Position numbers and translations under genes: made by a program. From Owenia fusiformis (lineage: Eukaryota; Annelida; Polychaeta; Sabellida; Oweniidae), in the NCBI GenBank assembly GCA_903813345.2, contig CAIIXF020000012.1:33862572-33926571 (forward strand): a DNA stretch of 64,000 bases. The letters are read 5' to 3'. Below, piece by piece: positions 25,174 to 37,464 of this stretch. Position 1 is the stretch's first letter. Every line of letters starts with the position of its first letter. Below the pieces are notes generated by a model. It searched no databases. It was not told where the DNA came from and saw only the letters and a list, made by a program, of their open reading frames with translations.

Positions 25174-25689
25174 TAGATCCTAGTCTACGTATAGCAGTTT
25201 TATATACACTGTTCAATACACTGAGATTAGCAATGGAAATAAGGGATTGAACATGCGATCCGATATAGATTCCAAACAGAACATAAACCACCAGAGACCT
25301 ATTTAAACCTCTATTAGGTGTCTCTAAATGGTAAAACGATAATGCATTTAAACCATCAGTAGTTAATACAATTACTATTCTTTGGAATGATTTACAAATG
25401 ATACTGGGTTGAGGTGACTTTGGATGGCGGAGTAATTTATATGTCGTCTCACGTCTGGAACTTTTTTCTTTGAATGATATATTGCCCACATTTTGTTTTT
25501 GCGCTAAAACCATTTTTGATGCTAAATATAGCAATTGAATCACTTACTACGTGAGCAGTTTTTAAAATCGCAATATACAGAAAAGAAGGTACGAGATGCA
25601 AGTTTTATTCTTGTGTACCTTCGGATCTGAGTTGTTAAAGACAACTTTACTGGCCTTACAGATTTTTAAGAAAAATGTTGCAAATTCTG
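25174..25689. other. Intergenic, one unidentified open frame
   Basis: A 141-codon minus-strand frame at 25118-25543 covers most of this stretch. I recognise no domain in it, its 3' end lies inside the mariner-like element, and its composition is not distinctive. I treat it as a chance frame. Confidence 0.35.
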
Positions 25690-26185
25690 ACACTCGATAT
25701 CCTTACTGATAATTAGTGGGCGTTGCTTCCATTCTTAGCACCTTTTACTTGCCTTATATACATATTGTCGCTTCCAATTCTAACATCTTTTACTTGCTTT
25801 ATACTTGCCTTACTAATATGTCGAAGTAACTTTCAATCATAACATCTTGTAGTTGCCTTATACTTGCCTTACTAATATGTGGCCGTTGCTGAGCACCTTT
25901 AACTCGCCTTACTTGTTTTACTAATATGTGGTCGTTGCTTCCAATTCGAACACCTCGTACTTGTCTAATACTTGCCTTACTAATATTTTGTTGTTGCTTC
26001 CAATCTTGACACTTTGTACTTGTCTTATACTTGCCCTACCAACAGGTAGTGGATGTTTTCAATTCTAACACCTTGTACTTGTCTTAATCATAACACCTCG
26101 TACTTGTCTTATACTTGCCTCACTAATATGTGGTCGTTGCTTCAAATAATGACACCTTGTACTTGCCTTATACTCCCAATATGTT
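25690..26185. repeat. Tandem array, about 58-bp unit, about eight copies
   Basis: Units contain ACTTGCCTTACTAATATG followed by GTCGTTGCTTCCAATTC and CACCTTGTACTTG. They are repeated with substitutions and indels from about 25690 to 26185. The array ends shortly before the candidate small gene at 26379. Confidence 0.75.
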
Positions 26186-26378
26186 AGTAAGTGATCCATG
26201 TTGTCATATACTCCATAGAAAACTTAATGTATAAATAAATATCCGTCTCCTACATTTCATAGTATTCAGTTTAAACCAACTTGGGCAGATCGAAATTCAA
26301 CTAATATTCATGTCAGCTCCTTTTCTCAACAATCTACGTCGTGCAGGCGTTCATTGTATAACCATTTATGACTTTTAA

Positions 26379-26708
26379 ATGTTCTCACCAGCCACGCAAC
26401 GCCTTTCGACACTTCGTCATCTGCACAATTTGTACGTACTCTGTGTGGATGGTTCCAGAAGAGATTACAGCATAGTCGATCCTATGAATTGCCCGTATCA
26501 GCTTTCTGTCAGTTTAAGGGAATGTCTCAGGTTACTCTCTCGAGTTCAACGTTTATTACAAGGAAATAGGGAGCTTAATCTGCTAACGCTCGGTAAAATA
26601 CAGCAGGCGACAATAAAAAGGCTAATAACTTTAAACATTATAAATCATAATAGTTCATGCAAATCCGAAAATGATCATCTCTGCGATTATGCTATCACGC
26701 CTCATTAA
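26379..26708 (+). CDS. Unidentified 109-codon open frame, possible intronless gene
   Basis: I do not recognise this protein. The frame starts at ATG 26379 and ends TAA at 26706-26708. It uses more G+C and more varied codons than chance frames nearby. Residues about 47-85 look like a basic amphipathic helix region (RECLRLLSRVQRLLQ, then GKIQQATIKRL), which could be a helix-loop-helix fold. No signal peptide, membrane segment or catalytic motif is visible. A TATAAATA occurs about 150 bases upstream near 26230, but A+T-rich DNA gives such sites often. It could also be one exon of a larger gene or a chance frame. Confidence 0.3.
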   Translation: MFSPATQRLSTLRHLHNLYVLCVDGSRRDYSIVDPMNCPYQLSVSLRECLRLLSRVQRLLQGNRELNLLTLGKIQQATIKRLITLNIINHNSSCKSENDHLCDYAITPH

Positions 26709-27917
26709 GTTAACTGGAAATTCTGTTTTGAGATTATGTAAAATAATACAAAAGAGTCTTTACGATTAATTTAAAAGACGGAGAATTTGGAGGTCGTTTT
26801 GGAGATATCTGATGTAAAACCCAGGGGAGGGGTCCTTGAAATGAAGAGGTACGGCCGGGGGAAGGGCAAACATTAAATTGAAAAGAAAATATTACCGAGT
26901 GAATTGCGTCAATGTTTTTTTTTGCTCAATCGATTCAATATTCCGACCCCTTTTCTATTCGTTCTCAGGAGTCTCATTTCACAAATCTCTCTCAAGTAGT
27001 CGAAAATGTATGATGAATTTAGGTTTACTGCGCAAATTAACCTTTTCATTCCAAACTCAGCTTTACTCTGATTTGAGGATTGCCCCTTGAAGCCAATACG
27101 TACCTTATTTACAAGAAAGATCCCGCTTAAAATCAAGTGCCGACACTTGGCATCTTCGCACGCTCCGGTCTTTCCTGAGTTCATCGACCGACGGGAGCTG
27201 AGTGAACGAAGATGGACACTTGGTGAAAGTCAAAATAATTACTAGAAAATTGACTTTAATCTTTAATAGATGTCGCATCATACATAGAGCCTATAGAGTT
27301 GATAAAGCCAGTCAGAGGCGGCCGGGCATAGCAGTGGCGTAGCCAGGATTTTTCAATGTTTTATATTTGTTACGATATGCAATGGAAGATTTTTTTCACC
27401 TTAGAACAGCATAATAAACGATTTAATTTGGAGATTTAAAAACTCAACTTTATTTTTACTTCTGGTTCGAGACTATACAATGATGCCACCTATCGGCTGA
27501 TCTAGAAACTATAGCACAATAAAGATGTTTTAGACCCCTTGTTGAATAATCTTTTCATGCAATAAAAATCAGAAAAGGGAGATCCTCTTTTGAGTAAATA
27601 GGTTCAATATTTTGAAAAAAATGTTGACATGGGGTCCCTATTCATAATTTTTCGAATTGTTCGATTGATATTTTTATCATCATGGGTACTTCACTTGAAA
27701 GAAAACATATTGTTTTAGTAAAAACCACCGTAATTATGCCCAGAAAGTACTCATGGTGAAAGATGGACCGTCTAAAATCACTTGCCATACTGCACGTGGT
27801 CTTTTCCACCTTCATTGGGGTTCCTCATATTAAACCATTTTTGTAATTAACAATGTACACCCCTCCAAAAGTGTGTCAACCGTAAACTCCCCCATGGAGT
27901 GTTTGAGGCTCCTTATT
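26709..27917. other. Intergenic with transposon fragments
   Basis: The segment 27540-27830 recurs inverted at about 58720-58990, inside the nested element at 57705-59323. Part of it, TTGCCATACTGCACGTGGTC and neighbours, is also at 32628-32655. At 27855-27885 a TACACCCCTCCAAAAG resembles an end of the CACTCCCCTCC family. No gene is recognised. Confidence 0.55.
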
Positions 27918-29740
27918 ATGTCACCACCAAAAGTGGTGACATATTGTTATGGTCTCCGTTTTTTTGTGACGGCGGTTGGCGTCCGGCGTCCGGCGTCTGT
28001 AACAATTTCTTACAACTTCCTATAACTTAACAAATACTGTTTAGACTGACTTCAATTTTTTTCTAAATCATCTACATGTTCTCAGAAGTTCAAATCTGAC
28101 TTTAGATTTTACATTTGACCTTCAATGACCTTCTCAAGGTCAAAAAGGTCTTTTTTCAACTTGCTTCACATTGACTAATTTTTTTTTCAAAATCATCTAC
28201 ATGTTCTCAGAAATTCAAATTTGACTTTAGATTTGACTTTAGATCTGACATTTGACCTTCAAATCTGACTTTAGATTTGACATTTGACCTTCAATGACCT
28301 TCTCAAGGTCAAAAAAGGTCAAAAAGGTCTGTTTTCAACTTGCTTCAAATTGACTAAATTTTTTTTTCAAAATCATCTACGTGTTCTCAGAAATTCAAAT
28401 CTGACTTAAGATTTGACTTAAGATTTGACATTTGACCTTCAATGACCTTCTCAAGGTCAAAAAAGGTCAAAAAGGTCTGTTTTCAACTTGCTTCAAATTG
28501 ACTAAAAAAATTTCCAAAATCATCTACGTGTTCTCAGAAATTCAAATCTGACTTTAGATTTGACTTAAGATTTGACATTTGACCTTCAATGACCTTCTCA
28601 AAGTCAAGAAAGGTATTTTTTCAACTTGCTTCAAATTGACTAAGTTTTTTTTCAAAATCATCTACATGTTCTCAGAAATTCAAATCTGACTTTAGATTTG
28701 ACATTTGACCTTCAATGACCTTCTCAATGTCAAAAAAGGTCAAAAAGGTATTTTTTCATCTTGCTTCAAATTGACTAAATTTTTTTTCAAAATCATCTAC
28801 ATGTTCTCAGAAATTCAAATATGACTTTAGATTTGACTTTAGATTTGACATTTGACCTTCAATGACCTTCTCAAGGTCAAAAAAGGTCAAAAAGGTCTTT
28901 TTTCAACTTGCTTCAAATTGACTAATTTTTTTTTCAAAATCATCTACATGATCTCAGAAATTCAAATCTGACTTTAGATTTGACATTTGACTTTTAATGA
29001 CCTTCTCAAGGTCAAAAAAGTTCAAAAAGGTCTGTTTTCAGAAATTCAAATCTGACTTTAGATTTGACATTTGACCTTCAAAATCATCTACATGTTCTCA
29101 GAAATTCAAATCTGACTTTAGATTTGACATTTGACCTTCAATGACCTTCTCAATGTCAAAAAAGGTCAAAAAGGTATTTTTTCATCTTGCTTCAAATTGA
29201 CTAAATTTTTTTTCAAAATCATCTACATGTTCTCAGAAATTCAAATATGACTTTAGATTTGACATTTGACCTTCAATGACCTTCTCAAGGTCAAAAAAGG
29301 TCAAAAAGGTATTTTTTCAACTTGCTTCAAATTGACTTTTTTTTTTAAATCATCTACATGTTCTCAGAAATTCAAATCTGATTTTAGATTTGACATTTGA
29401 CCTTTACCTTCTCAAGGTCAAAAAAGGTCAAAAAGGTCTGTTTTCAACTTGCTTCAAATTGACCAAATTTTTTTTCAAAATCATCTACATCTTTTCAGAA
29501 GTTCAAATTTGACTTAACAAGTTCTCAGAAGTTCAAATCTGACTTTAGATTTGACCTTTGACCTTCAATGACCTTCTCAATGTCAAAAAGGTCTTTTTTC
29601 AACTTGCTTCAAATTGACTAATTTTTTTTCAAAATCATCTACATGTTCTCAGAAGTTCTTCTTAAGGTCAAAAGGTATTTTCCAACTTGCTTTAAATTGA
29701 CCAAATTGTTTTAGGTGGTGAAATTTTGTCATGTTAATGC
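27918..29740 (-). mobile_element. Helentron/pearl-like composite element with about 140-bp core array
   Basis: Read on the minus strand the order is: subterminal repeat, core array, GACGCCGGAC-type microsatellite, terminal hairpin. On the plus strand a 10-bp perfect stem ATGTCACCAC/GTGGTGACAT (27918-27942) is followed by GTCCGGCGTCCGGCG (from 27981). About a dozen core units of 124-180 bases follow (about 28050-29690), each with ATCATCTACATGTTCTCAG and GACCTTCTCAAGGTC. TCACCACCAAAA at 27921-27932 returns inverted as TTTTAGGTGGTGA at 29709-29721. This layout matches what I recall for bivalve pearl elements and non-autonomous Helentrons. The class assignment is inference; no protein is encoded. 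Confidence 0.65.
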
Positions 29741-30493
29741 CTTGTGTTTGAATTATTATTCGTATAATATGCACAGTGTAAAGAAAAGGCTGTTTTAGTG
29801 CTGGAAAAAATAAATTGACATCATGTCCGATACCTCCATATTGTTTTCGCAAAATACAATTGAATTTGAAAAAGTTAGACAATTTGATTTTCTATGTTAA
29901 AATAGTTTTTGGTGAATCTTTTACTGAATAGATATCCTGAAATCTGAAGGCAAGATCATGATTTTAACCTATTGAGCTAAGTTTAAGGGCAAATCCCAAC
30001 ACATCTTTAAGGAGCATATGCATCTTTTTAAAACGAGCTACTTTAGGGAGAAATCCTCATTTCTAATTTATTGAGATAGACTTTAGAGTTTACACAAAGA
30101 TATGTCAAATTCTGAAACATGCAATTCCCACAATTTAATACAGAGATTATGATTTTTCTAAAAAACTCTATATCAAAAGATTTTATTTGATATTTCATTT
30201 AGCGGAGTATCCATTCATTATGACCTTAACATTTAGTTACTGAATTGAAGAATAATAAATAGCAAATAATTTCGAAGAATGGAATATTTATTTAATTATG
30301 GCGCATGAAAAAGTCTTTATGGCTACGTGAATACTCTTTGACGATAGAAGTGACAGATGACAATTAGTACTAAAATTAGTAATAAAATGGAACATAGGCT
30401 GAAATTCCAAAAACGACAAAATTGAAATAACACGATATCCATCGTACTCCGAAGGCTCTAAAATTAAACCTTTTTTCAAATTGCAATGCCTTA
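29741..30493. other. Intergenic, nothing recognised
   Basis: A+T-rich sequence without a recognisable gene or repeat unit. The short open frames here have no family resemblance. Confidence 0.4.
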
Positions 30494-30975
30494 CACCCCA
30501 GTCACATTTTCTACGGCGACCTTGCGGTCTATCATTTCTGCGGCCAGTAACATTTCTACGCTCGCCGTGGAATTCCTACGCTCTCATACTTTTGCAGTCA
30601 CATTTCCCACGGCAGCCGCACGGTGAATTTTAAATTTCTGTTGATAAAATAATACTTTTTTCATTTTATTTACATCGGGACAATTTATAAATGTTATTCG
30701 TAGTGCTAGGATGTAATATCAAATGAAAAGTGATCGTGAAACATTGGCAAAAAATGATTCAATATTGTTGAGCCAGTTGATTTTTACGGGGACCTCAGAA
30801 ATGAACAACCCCGAGTTATAATTTCTACGGCGACCCTGCGGCCTGTAAAAAACTGGATACGCCGTACGGAGGCCGCAAGGCAAGCGTAGTTTTTCTACGC
30901 TCGCCGCAGAAAATCACTGATTTAATCGATCTGCGGTCGACGCACGGCCTCCGTGCGACAAATGTGACTGGGGTG
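30494..30975. mobile_element. 482-bp Harbinger-like MITE, TTA duplication, copy 1
   Basis: It begins CACCCCAGTCACATTT and ends AATGTGACTGGGGTG, with TTA on both sides (30491-30493 and 30976-30978). The interior is locally GC-rich, with CTACGGCGACC and GGCCTCCGTGCGAC in inverted relation, and an A+T-rich insert makes it longer than copy 2 at 34009-34251. A 3-bp TWA duplication is the mark of the PIF/Harbinger superfamily. No transposase is present. Confidence 0.82.
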
Positions 30976-31920
30976 TTACACCTACACCTACACCTACTGT
31001 AGTGCTGAAAATACCCATTTGTTCTTTCTTTGAATTGAAAATGAAAAATTTAAAATTCAAATTCAAATCCCAGTACAGGTGACCCCAAAAACGTCACCCC
31101 TTAATTTGGGAATAGCTATATCATATCTCCGTTTTGAAGGACCTTTTCATGATTTTTTGTGTAGATAGAGAGTTCAATGCACAAATCACTGGGATTTACC
31201 TAATAAGCAGTCAGTTTATCATATTTGACAAGATTGTTGATTAAAGCGTAGATTTTACATACTATTTTAACATGTATGAAAGCAATCCAGAAATGGCTCA
31301 AATAATGGCAAGACAGAAATCTCAATTTCAGAAAATTGCATTTTCAACATTTTTGGACAATATCACAAGACCATACCTGTATGGAAAATGTGATCATTTT
31401 AAAACTTGGAATTTAAACAGTTTATCTACAATGTCTACGCAGATAAATTAAAAAATCATATTTGAGTTTATACTAAAATGAGAGGGTAATTTTTCATGGA
31501 CAAACTGTATATGGAGGTGTACACGTGAATTAGGAATCACGCGCGTTACAAATGTCCATTGAAAAGCAAAAGTAGAACTCCTTTGAGAAATCCTGGCTAC
31601 GGCCTGAGTATAGCAGTCACATCGAAACTTTTTTAAAGGCTGATTGTAGACACTGAAGCTTGCGTTTGTTTAAACTGTAATCGTATGATATGTTTTAATA
31701 TAATTTCGCATTTTAATTCCATCAAAGTTTTAATATAAAAGAAATCGAAGTGATTGATAATAAATGCTATACCCTTTCAAATGCTCGTGTTTATAAATGA
31801 TACATGCTTTTTATAATAACTCATTTCAAAATGTTTCTATTATTTGATATTTGCTCTTGGGGACTAATCAGCTCCAGGCAAGATTTTCTTGTTTGAAATA
31901 GAACAAAACGAAGGCGCACA

Positions 31921-32177
31921 GGGTTGAAAGAAAATGTGTTTTCATCAGTATAAAGACATTAAGTGGTTGTTTTTATGTTAAAATAAAAAATAAAATTTTT
32001 TATATTAAATTGATTGAGCAAAGTTATTTATAATTATAGGAACAATTTTCAGAGGGTTGAAAGAAAATGTGTTTTCATCAGTATGAAGACATTAAGTGGT
32101 TGTTTTTATGTTAAAATAAAAAATAATTTTTTATATATTAAATTGATTTTATTTATAATTATAGGAACAATTTTCAG
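31921..32177. repeat. Two-copy tandem duplication, 133-bp period
   Basis: GGGTTGAAAGAAAATGTG starts a unit at 31921 and again at 32054. Both units end near GGAACAATTTTCAG. The copies differ by a few substitutions and a small deletion, so the duplication looks recent. Confidence 0.8.
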
Positions 32178-32449
32178 TTGCTTGAAAAAGATTTTAAGAA
32201 TAAATCGAAATATTGCCCAACTAAATCAATATGTTTTTATTAAGACAGTTGGTTTATTTCACCGGATATGACGAAGCAGCTTTTAAGTTGTGCGAAATTA
32301 TTGTTATTTCTTTGCATAATGTCATGATGATCCAGGGTCTTCCCAAAATTAGACAATCCCAAACCGTGCCTAAGGTTGCCAAATTTTTGGAGAGAAGTGT
32401 ATAACTTTATGTTTTTATTTACTGGTCATATAAATCTTTCCCACAAAAA

Positions 32450-32665
32450 ATGATGTACCGTTTGATAGAACACGACTTCCCTTATAAGGAAAACACCACT
32501 TATATTGATAGAAACAGAGGCGAAAGGCACCAAAATGGGGTTAGACAAGGTGGCATTCTGAAGTCTCACTTTCTTGTCATCACGATTCCAGGAAAACTCA
32601 TGGTGAAAGATATGACCGTCTCAAATCACTTGCCATACTGCACGTGGTCTTTTGAAGTAAATAAT
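32450..32665. repeat. Mosaic of two dispersed repeat blocks
   Basis: The first part (about 32455-32597) matches 61490-61650 at the head of the tandem array near 62 kb. The second part (about 32598-32660) matches the inverse of 58725-58800 and also 27760-27825. The open frame across the first block is shared with the 61-kb copy (KENT-YIDR and GVRQGGILKS segments), but differences between copies include non-synonymous changes and an indel, and I do not recognise the protein. Confidence 0.55.
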
Positions 32666-34008
32666 AAACGCAAGGGGCACACGCGTTTCGAACTTGCAAC
32701 TTCGTCGGCAACGTCGGCCTTTTTGAACACGTGTTTTTCTTAAACCAGTCATAAAAACATCCTGAAAATTTTACACATCGTCAATTTAATGGTCATCTTT
32801 TGGATGGTAACATTATAATTTGAAATATATGTATATACTTTTCTCTATATTGTTTCAGAAAACGCACTAGACTTTTCTTTTGTTGTTGGTATCATATGTT
32901 AGGAATGAAATGAAACATCTATCCGAACCTCATTGGAACAAAACGACATAAATACAACGTGTTTAGGTCTCTCAATATTGTAATTGTACAAAGGAAAGTT
33001 TGGTTGATTTTAAAAAAATATCTACTTAATGAAATCAAAGGTTTATCTTAATTTTATCTATTTTGGGGGGTTTTGTTTTAAGTTTTTGCATACTTTTTGT
33101 TATGTATGGAGAGGGAAGGCCGTGGGTGGAAATAATATAAAAGTCAACAGAAAAGTAATATAAAATACGATAAAAACAAATCTATTTCAATTCTTCAAAA
33201 ATCATGTTCTGCACAGTCTATACACAAGCAACAACTCTAGTAGAGGGACAACACCCCAACTCAGCTACATCTTGCTTCATCAAGCTTCGGACCTTGCTGA
33301 AAATGTGATTGATGACGTCATAATTGATATGCAAATGAGCGAATTAACATACTTTATGCATACGAGGAAAGGTACTCTGATTCTGCTTCATTTGATCCAA
33401 AATCCATAAAGAGATTTGAAAAGTGGGTGTTGCCTTTGCGTCCCGTTTCCATAGCAACGGAGGCACATTTAGAAGAAATTGATATCAGATCCTTAAATAC
33501 GAAGTCTCTAGCTTTAATTTGGTATATAATTTGTCTTCATACCTCTTGAGACTTTAAATTCCTTATTTTTACATAGTTCATACTCGCCTGATATGTGGGG
33601 GAGGGGTGTATAGGGGGTCTTGGAAATATTTTTCAGACCTTTTATACCATATACAATATATTTTCACCCCTTTTTAAATCATATACAATATTTTTTCACA
33701 GCTCTTATACCATATACGATATTTTACCAAAGTTCAGATGAAATACCAAATACCGCAGGCTGGTATCGAAAAATTTGTCCGCTGTGACGGAGCGTGCTAT
33801 TTTGCATAGAAACATTAAGAAACCCACACAGTTTTTTTAAATTATATGTTTCTCTATACCAAATAAAATCTCTTACTCCATGCAATGGATATATCATTTG
33901 CGGTTAACTTTTACTTCTGTTGGTAGTCCAACAACGTCAAGAGTAAGAGCTACTGAAAACGGCGCCAGGGTATTCTCCAGAATGTATCATTTCATTTATT
34001 TCTTTTTA
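32666..34008. other. Intergenic, one small minisatellite
   Basis: No gene is recognised. A three-unit minisatellite of about 31-bp period (TTATACCATATACAATAT cores) lies at about 33640-33728. The palindrome TGACGTCA occurs near 33313. Confidence 0.45.
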
Positions 34009-34251
34009 CACCCCAGTCACATTTCCTACGGCGACCTTGCGGTCTATCATTTCTGCCGCACGGTAAAATGAACAAATATTATAACTCCGAGTTATAATTT
34101 CTACGCCTTCCCTGCGGCCTGTAAAGGTCTGCATACGCCGTACGGAGGCCGCAAGGCGAGTGTAGTTTTTCTACGCTCGCCTCAGAAATTCACCGATTTA
34201 ATTGATCTGCGGTCGACTTGCGGCCGCCGTGCGACAAATGTGACTGGGGTG
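34009..34251. mobile_element. 243-bp Harbinger-like MITE, TTA duplication, copy 2
   Basis: Same family as 30494-30975: it begins CACCCCAGTCACATTT, ends AATGTGACTGGGGTG, and has TTA at 34006-34008 and 34252-34254. It lacks the A+T-rich insert of copy 1. Confidence 0.85.
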
Positions 34252-34619
34252 TTAATGGTACAATACAGTGACACGATAATATTTACATATGTTTTCAGCA
34301 TAACTCTGAAGGTATTAATGAGATCTTGATGTATTGAGTATTTTTAATATTTTTTATAAAAATATTTAATTTTTTGTCGTAGTGATTGAGCGTGGGAATA
34401 GACGATGACTCAGCTACATGTGAGTGAATGCTACTATATGGAATACAAAAACAGTACGAAACAATCACACTTTGGCAATCAATTGCATGTCTTCTATTGT
34501 TTACTAAAGGAATAAATGTATGTATAAAAAAAGCAAAAAAAAACGGTCACACCATAAAAAGCTAAAAAAACTGGTTTAAACAAAGGAAGCTAAAAGTAGA
34601 AAGTATTTTAAAAATGCGG

Positions 34620-34776
34620 TTAAATGCCAACAAGGGCACTTCCATTTAGTTTTTAGTTTAGTTTAAGTTTAAGTTTATTGTTCCATTCAATTTATATACA
34701 TACATATTATAACAATGTGACGCAGAGCGTATATTGTGTTTTTTATAAAAGATAAAGGTCATATAAAAGTAATATT
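34620..34776. repeat. Possible LINE 3' tail fragment
   Basis: A run of TTTAG/TTTAAG units is followed by TTTATTGTTCCATTC. This resembles the short-repeat 3' tail of some non-LTR retrotransposons in reverse orientation. Weak evidence; it lies just outside the left arm of the large inverted repeat. Confidence 0.25.
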
Positions 34777-36328
34777 AAAACAGGATCTTAAGAAGTTCTG
34801 GACAAATCATTTGATTCTGGACTTGTCATATTTTTTTTTCAACGAAATCACATCCAAGGGTTGAATTTTTATTAGCTATTTAGAGAGTGAGTCCTGCCTA
34901 GTATTAATTTCAATAAAAAAGTTAAAATAGAACCCTATTTGAGAGTCAATCTAATACTTACATTACATTGATAAATTAAGGCAAATCCTGAAATATTTTT
35001 AAAGTGCATTTTTTTATGAAATATTATCCAGCAAGTATTTAAATGAAACGGTCTTATTTAAGGATGTTCCCTGGTCAGATAGGAAAATATTCAATAGTAT
35101 TTAACTTTTTCTCAAAAATGGTTTTCTGGGATTCTCACGGGCAACAAAGAATATTAAAACTTTAAAAACCATATGTTAGTGTGCTTTTTTCTGAGCAAGA
35201 GGCCTCTAAAGTGTCAATATTTGACAAAAGTGGGCGTGGCACTTTCTCATTGAAACCCATGTTAAAAATCAGGTTTTCACCCCAAAACACACTTTTGAAT
35301 ATTTAACTTTTTCTTAAACTCACAGAAACACTTAGTTATGCTATGTACTTCACATTTTGAAAAGAAAAATTAGGGGTTGGTGTTCATCGTTTTCAACTTT
35401 GTCCAGGGAACATCCTTAAATACAAATCATAACATGATATTTTTCATGAAACATTTTTCAATGAAATTCAATTGAAGGGTCAAGATAAAACGAGCTAATT
35501 TAGGTGAAAACCCTTACATGATGATGTGTTTTCATAACTTCTTTCATAAAATTCCATCAAGGGGTGAAGATAAAATGATCGAATTTAAGTGATTTAAGGA
35601 TCACGAGAATATGTTTTCTTTGATATTTTCTATGAAATCCCATCCAATGGTCAAGGTAAAATTTTTATTTTTATTTTGATTTGGTCACATGTTCGAAAGA
35701 TCCATATAAGGCCCATAGAACCATATAGGAACGTCATTTTGAATGTCACGTGATAGATCCATATAAGGCTTTTAGAACCATTTATGGAAAGATGAGGGAA
35801 GCCCCTGACACCTGTTTCACGATTTTTATGCACTTCATTATTGTACCGAAGTTTGCCGATTCGATTCGTCGTATTTCGGAATCCTGGTGACAATTTTATA
35901 CTCCATTGGAGTATTTTTGACCTACTTTTTCTGGATTTTGCCGTACTTATTATATCTTGACAACAAGAAAATCAAAAAGTTCGACATGAACGGGTCTCGA
36001 TCAACTAACCTAGACTATGGAAGCCAGGCACGCTAACCATTAGGCCAACGAGCTACCGATATGAAAGAACAAAAGTATTATATATTTATACCGAGCGTCA
36101 ATTCAAAATGATCCTCACTTTTGTCTCCACTTAAATACGACTCGTCAGTTGTATCCAGAATAGTAGAACGCCTATGGCGCTAGTGAATAACCAAGTCCCA
36201 GGTGAGTGGTTCGTATCCCTCCGTGATATAATATTTTTGTTTTATTAAATACGACAGAAAGGAGCAAGGTGTATGTTGAAAACAAGACGTTAGTTTGTTT
36301 CAAAACAGTTTGGAAACATTAATCTCTG
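34777..36328. repeat. Large inverted repeat, left arm, with tRNA-like pol III boxes
   Basis: This arm is the inverted counterpart of 39994-41311 at high identity. Outer ends share AAACAGGATCTTAAGA; inner ends share GGAAACATTAATCTCTG. The arm is longer than its partner because a 356-bp MITE sits in it (35061-35416); without it about 1.2 kb remains. On the minus strand an A box TGGCCTAATGG (36038-36048) and B box GATCGAGACC (35994-36003) are correctly ordered, as in tRNA-derived SINEs. The 80-codon open frame shared by both arms is not evidence of a gene. Confidence 0.8.
35061..35416. mobile_element. 356-bp MITE with TA duplication, proved by an empty site
   Basis: It begins AGGATGTTCCCTGG and ends in the exact inverse CCAGGGAACATCCT, flanked by TA at 35059-35060 and 35417-35418. 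The partner arm at about 41036-41050 reads TATTTAAATAC without the insert, which is what removal of the element plus one TA would give. A Tc1/mariner-type non-autonomous element is the likely class. It transposed after the large inverted repeat had formed. Confidence 0.88.
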
Positions 36329-36383
36329 ATAATTTAAGGTTTTCCACTCCTGAAGGGCCTCTAGATCTATGAAATTCAATAAT

Positions 36384-37033
36384 CCACTCAGTAAAAATAC
36401 GATTTCTCTGCAACCTGATGTCCAATCAAGATCATTCAAATATATATGTGTTCCTGACACGTTTTGGCGTCCGGGAATAAAATTGCTTGTGAAAACTATT
36501 TACAAAAGTGTTCCAGAGACCCTTATCTACTTGGCTAAGGTTTTATTTGAAGATACATTGCCTTATTAGCAGGTAGAGGGGCATACAGAACACAGAAGCA
36601 AATGCTATGTTGAAAATTTTCTATATTTCAATTTGAACCTGTGTTTACATGTCACGTAGGCCAGTGTTTTATATGGGGATTATATGTACTTTCCTTGTTT
36701 ACATGAACGTAAATCATTACATGAAATCTGCATTCTTCTGGGTTTAATCTGGGTTTGTATTGTCTTATTGGGGCTTTTCGACTTTAAAACAAACCCTACC
36801 TAAATGGATTGTGTCTCGGGAACGTTTTTGTAAATAGTTATTATAAACAATTCTGATAGAATATCACATATTTTTGTCTTCCCGATTTCAGTCATGAATT
36901 ACGTCAATTTCTCGTGCAAACATTGGGTAGACGTTGTCATAACCGGATGCCCGAACGTGTCAGGAACATATAGATACTCGAATGATGTTGATTGAACATC
37001 AGGGTTGAGAGAAATCGTAATTTTACTGAGTGG
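36384..37033. repeat. Inverted-repeat element with about 100-bp arms
   Basis: CCACTCAGTAAAAATACG at the left end is answered by the inverse at 37016-37033. The arms (36384-36480 and 36937-37033) share TGTTCCTGACACGTT. The middle has further weaker inverted matches around TTTTGTAAATAG. Just beyond the right end, 37068-37100 repeats part of the left arm of the large inverted repeat (compare 36128-36160), so this region is a patchwork. Confidence 0.7.
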
Positions 37034-37464
37034 CTTCACGAAAAAATAAGCAGCACTTTAGGCCACCTAAATACAACTCGTCAGTTGTATCCAGTTGGAA
37101 TCCCAGCGTAATGTTTTTAATTATATGGTTGTGCTTTGATTTTACGCTGAAAACATTTATAACTACGTCAACTTTATATTAAAACATTTATTATCTTTTC
37201 AGTTGTATTAAAATGTAAAATATGATATATGTCAGCTTATTGCTTTCTGGAAAACAGTCAAGGTTTAAATTTGGTACAATGAATCGGACACTCATGTAAA
37301 TCGACATGGTTATAACATTGAACTCAATGCAGTAAATTAGTTATTTCTATGAATCACAGCGGGATTGGTTTCATTTTATATGATTGCCAACTCTGGCGTT
37401 TTTTTTGTAAATGCTTTTGACCGCTGTAAATGTGAAACTGATACAGTACTATTCAATTGTTTTA

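Noticed and set aside
25118-25543. A 141-codon minus-strand frame
   Set aside because: No recognisable domain, its end lies inside a non-autonomous transposon, and frames of this length occur by chance in 64 kb.
27918-29740. CRISPR-like array
   Set aside because: Units are 124-180 bases, vary in length and are repeat throughout, without unique spacers of constant size; the context is a eukaryotic composite transposon.
9805-31090. ACAGGGTGACCCC-type mariner ends at about 9810, 11154 and 31074
   Set aside because: Each lacks an opposite inverted end at a reasonable distance, so no element can be delimited; noted only as possible solo ends.
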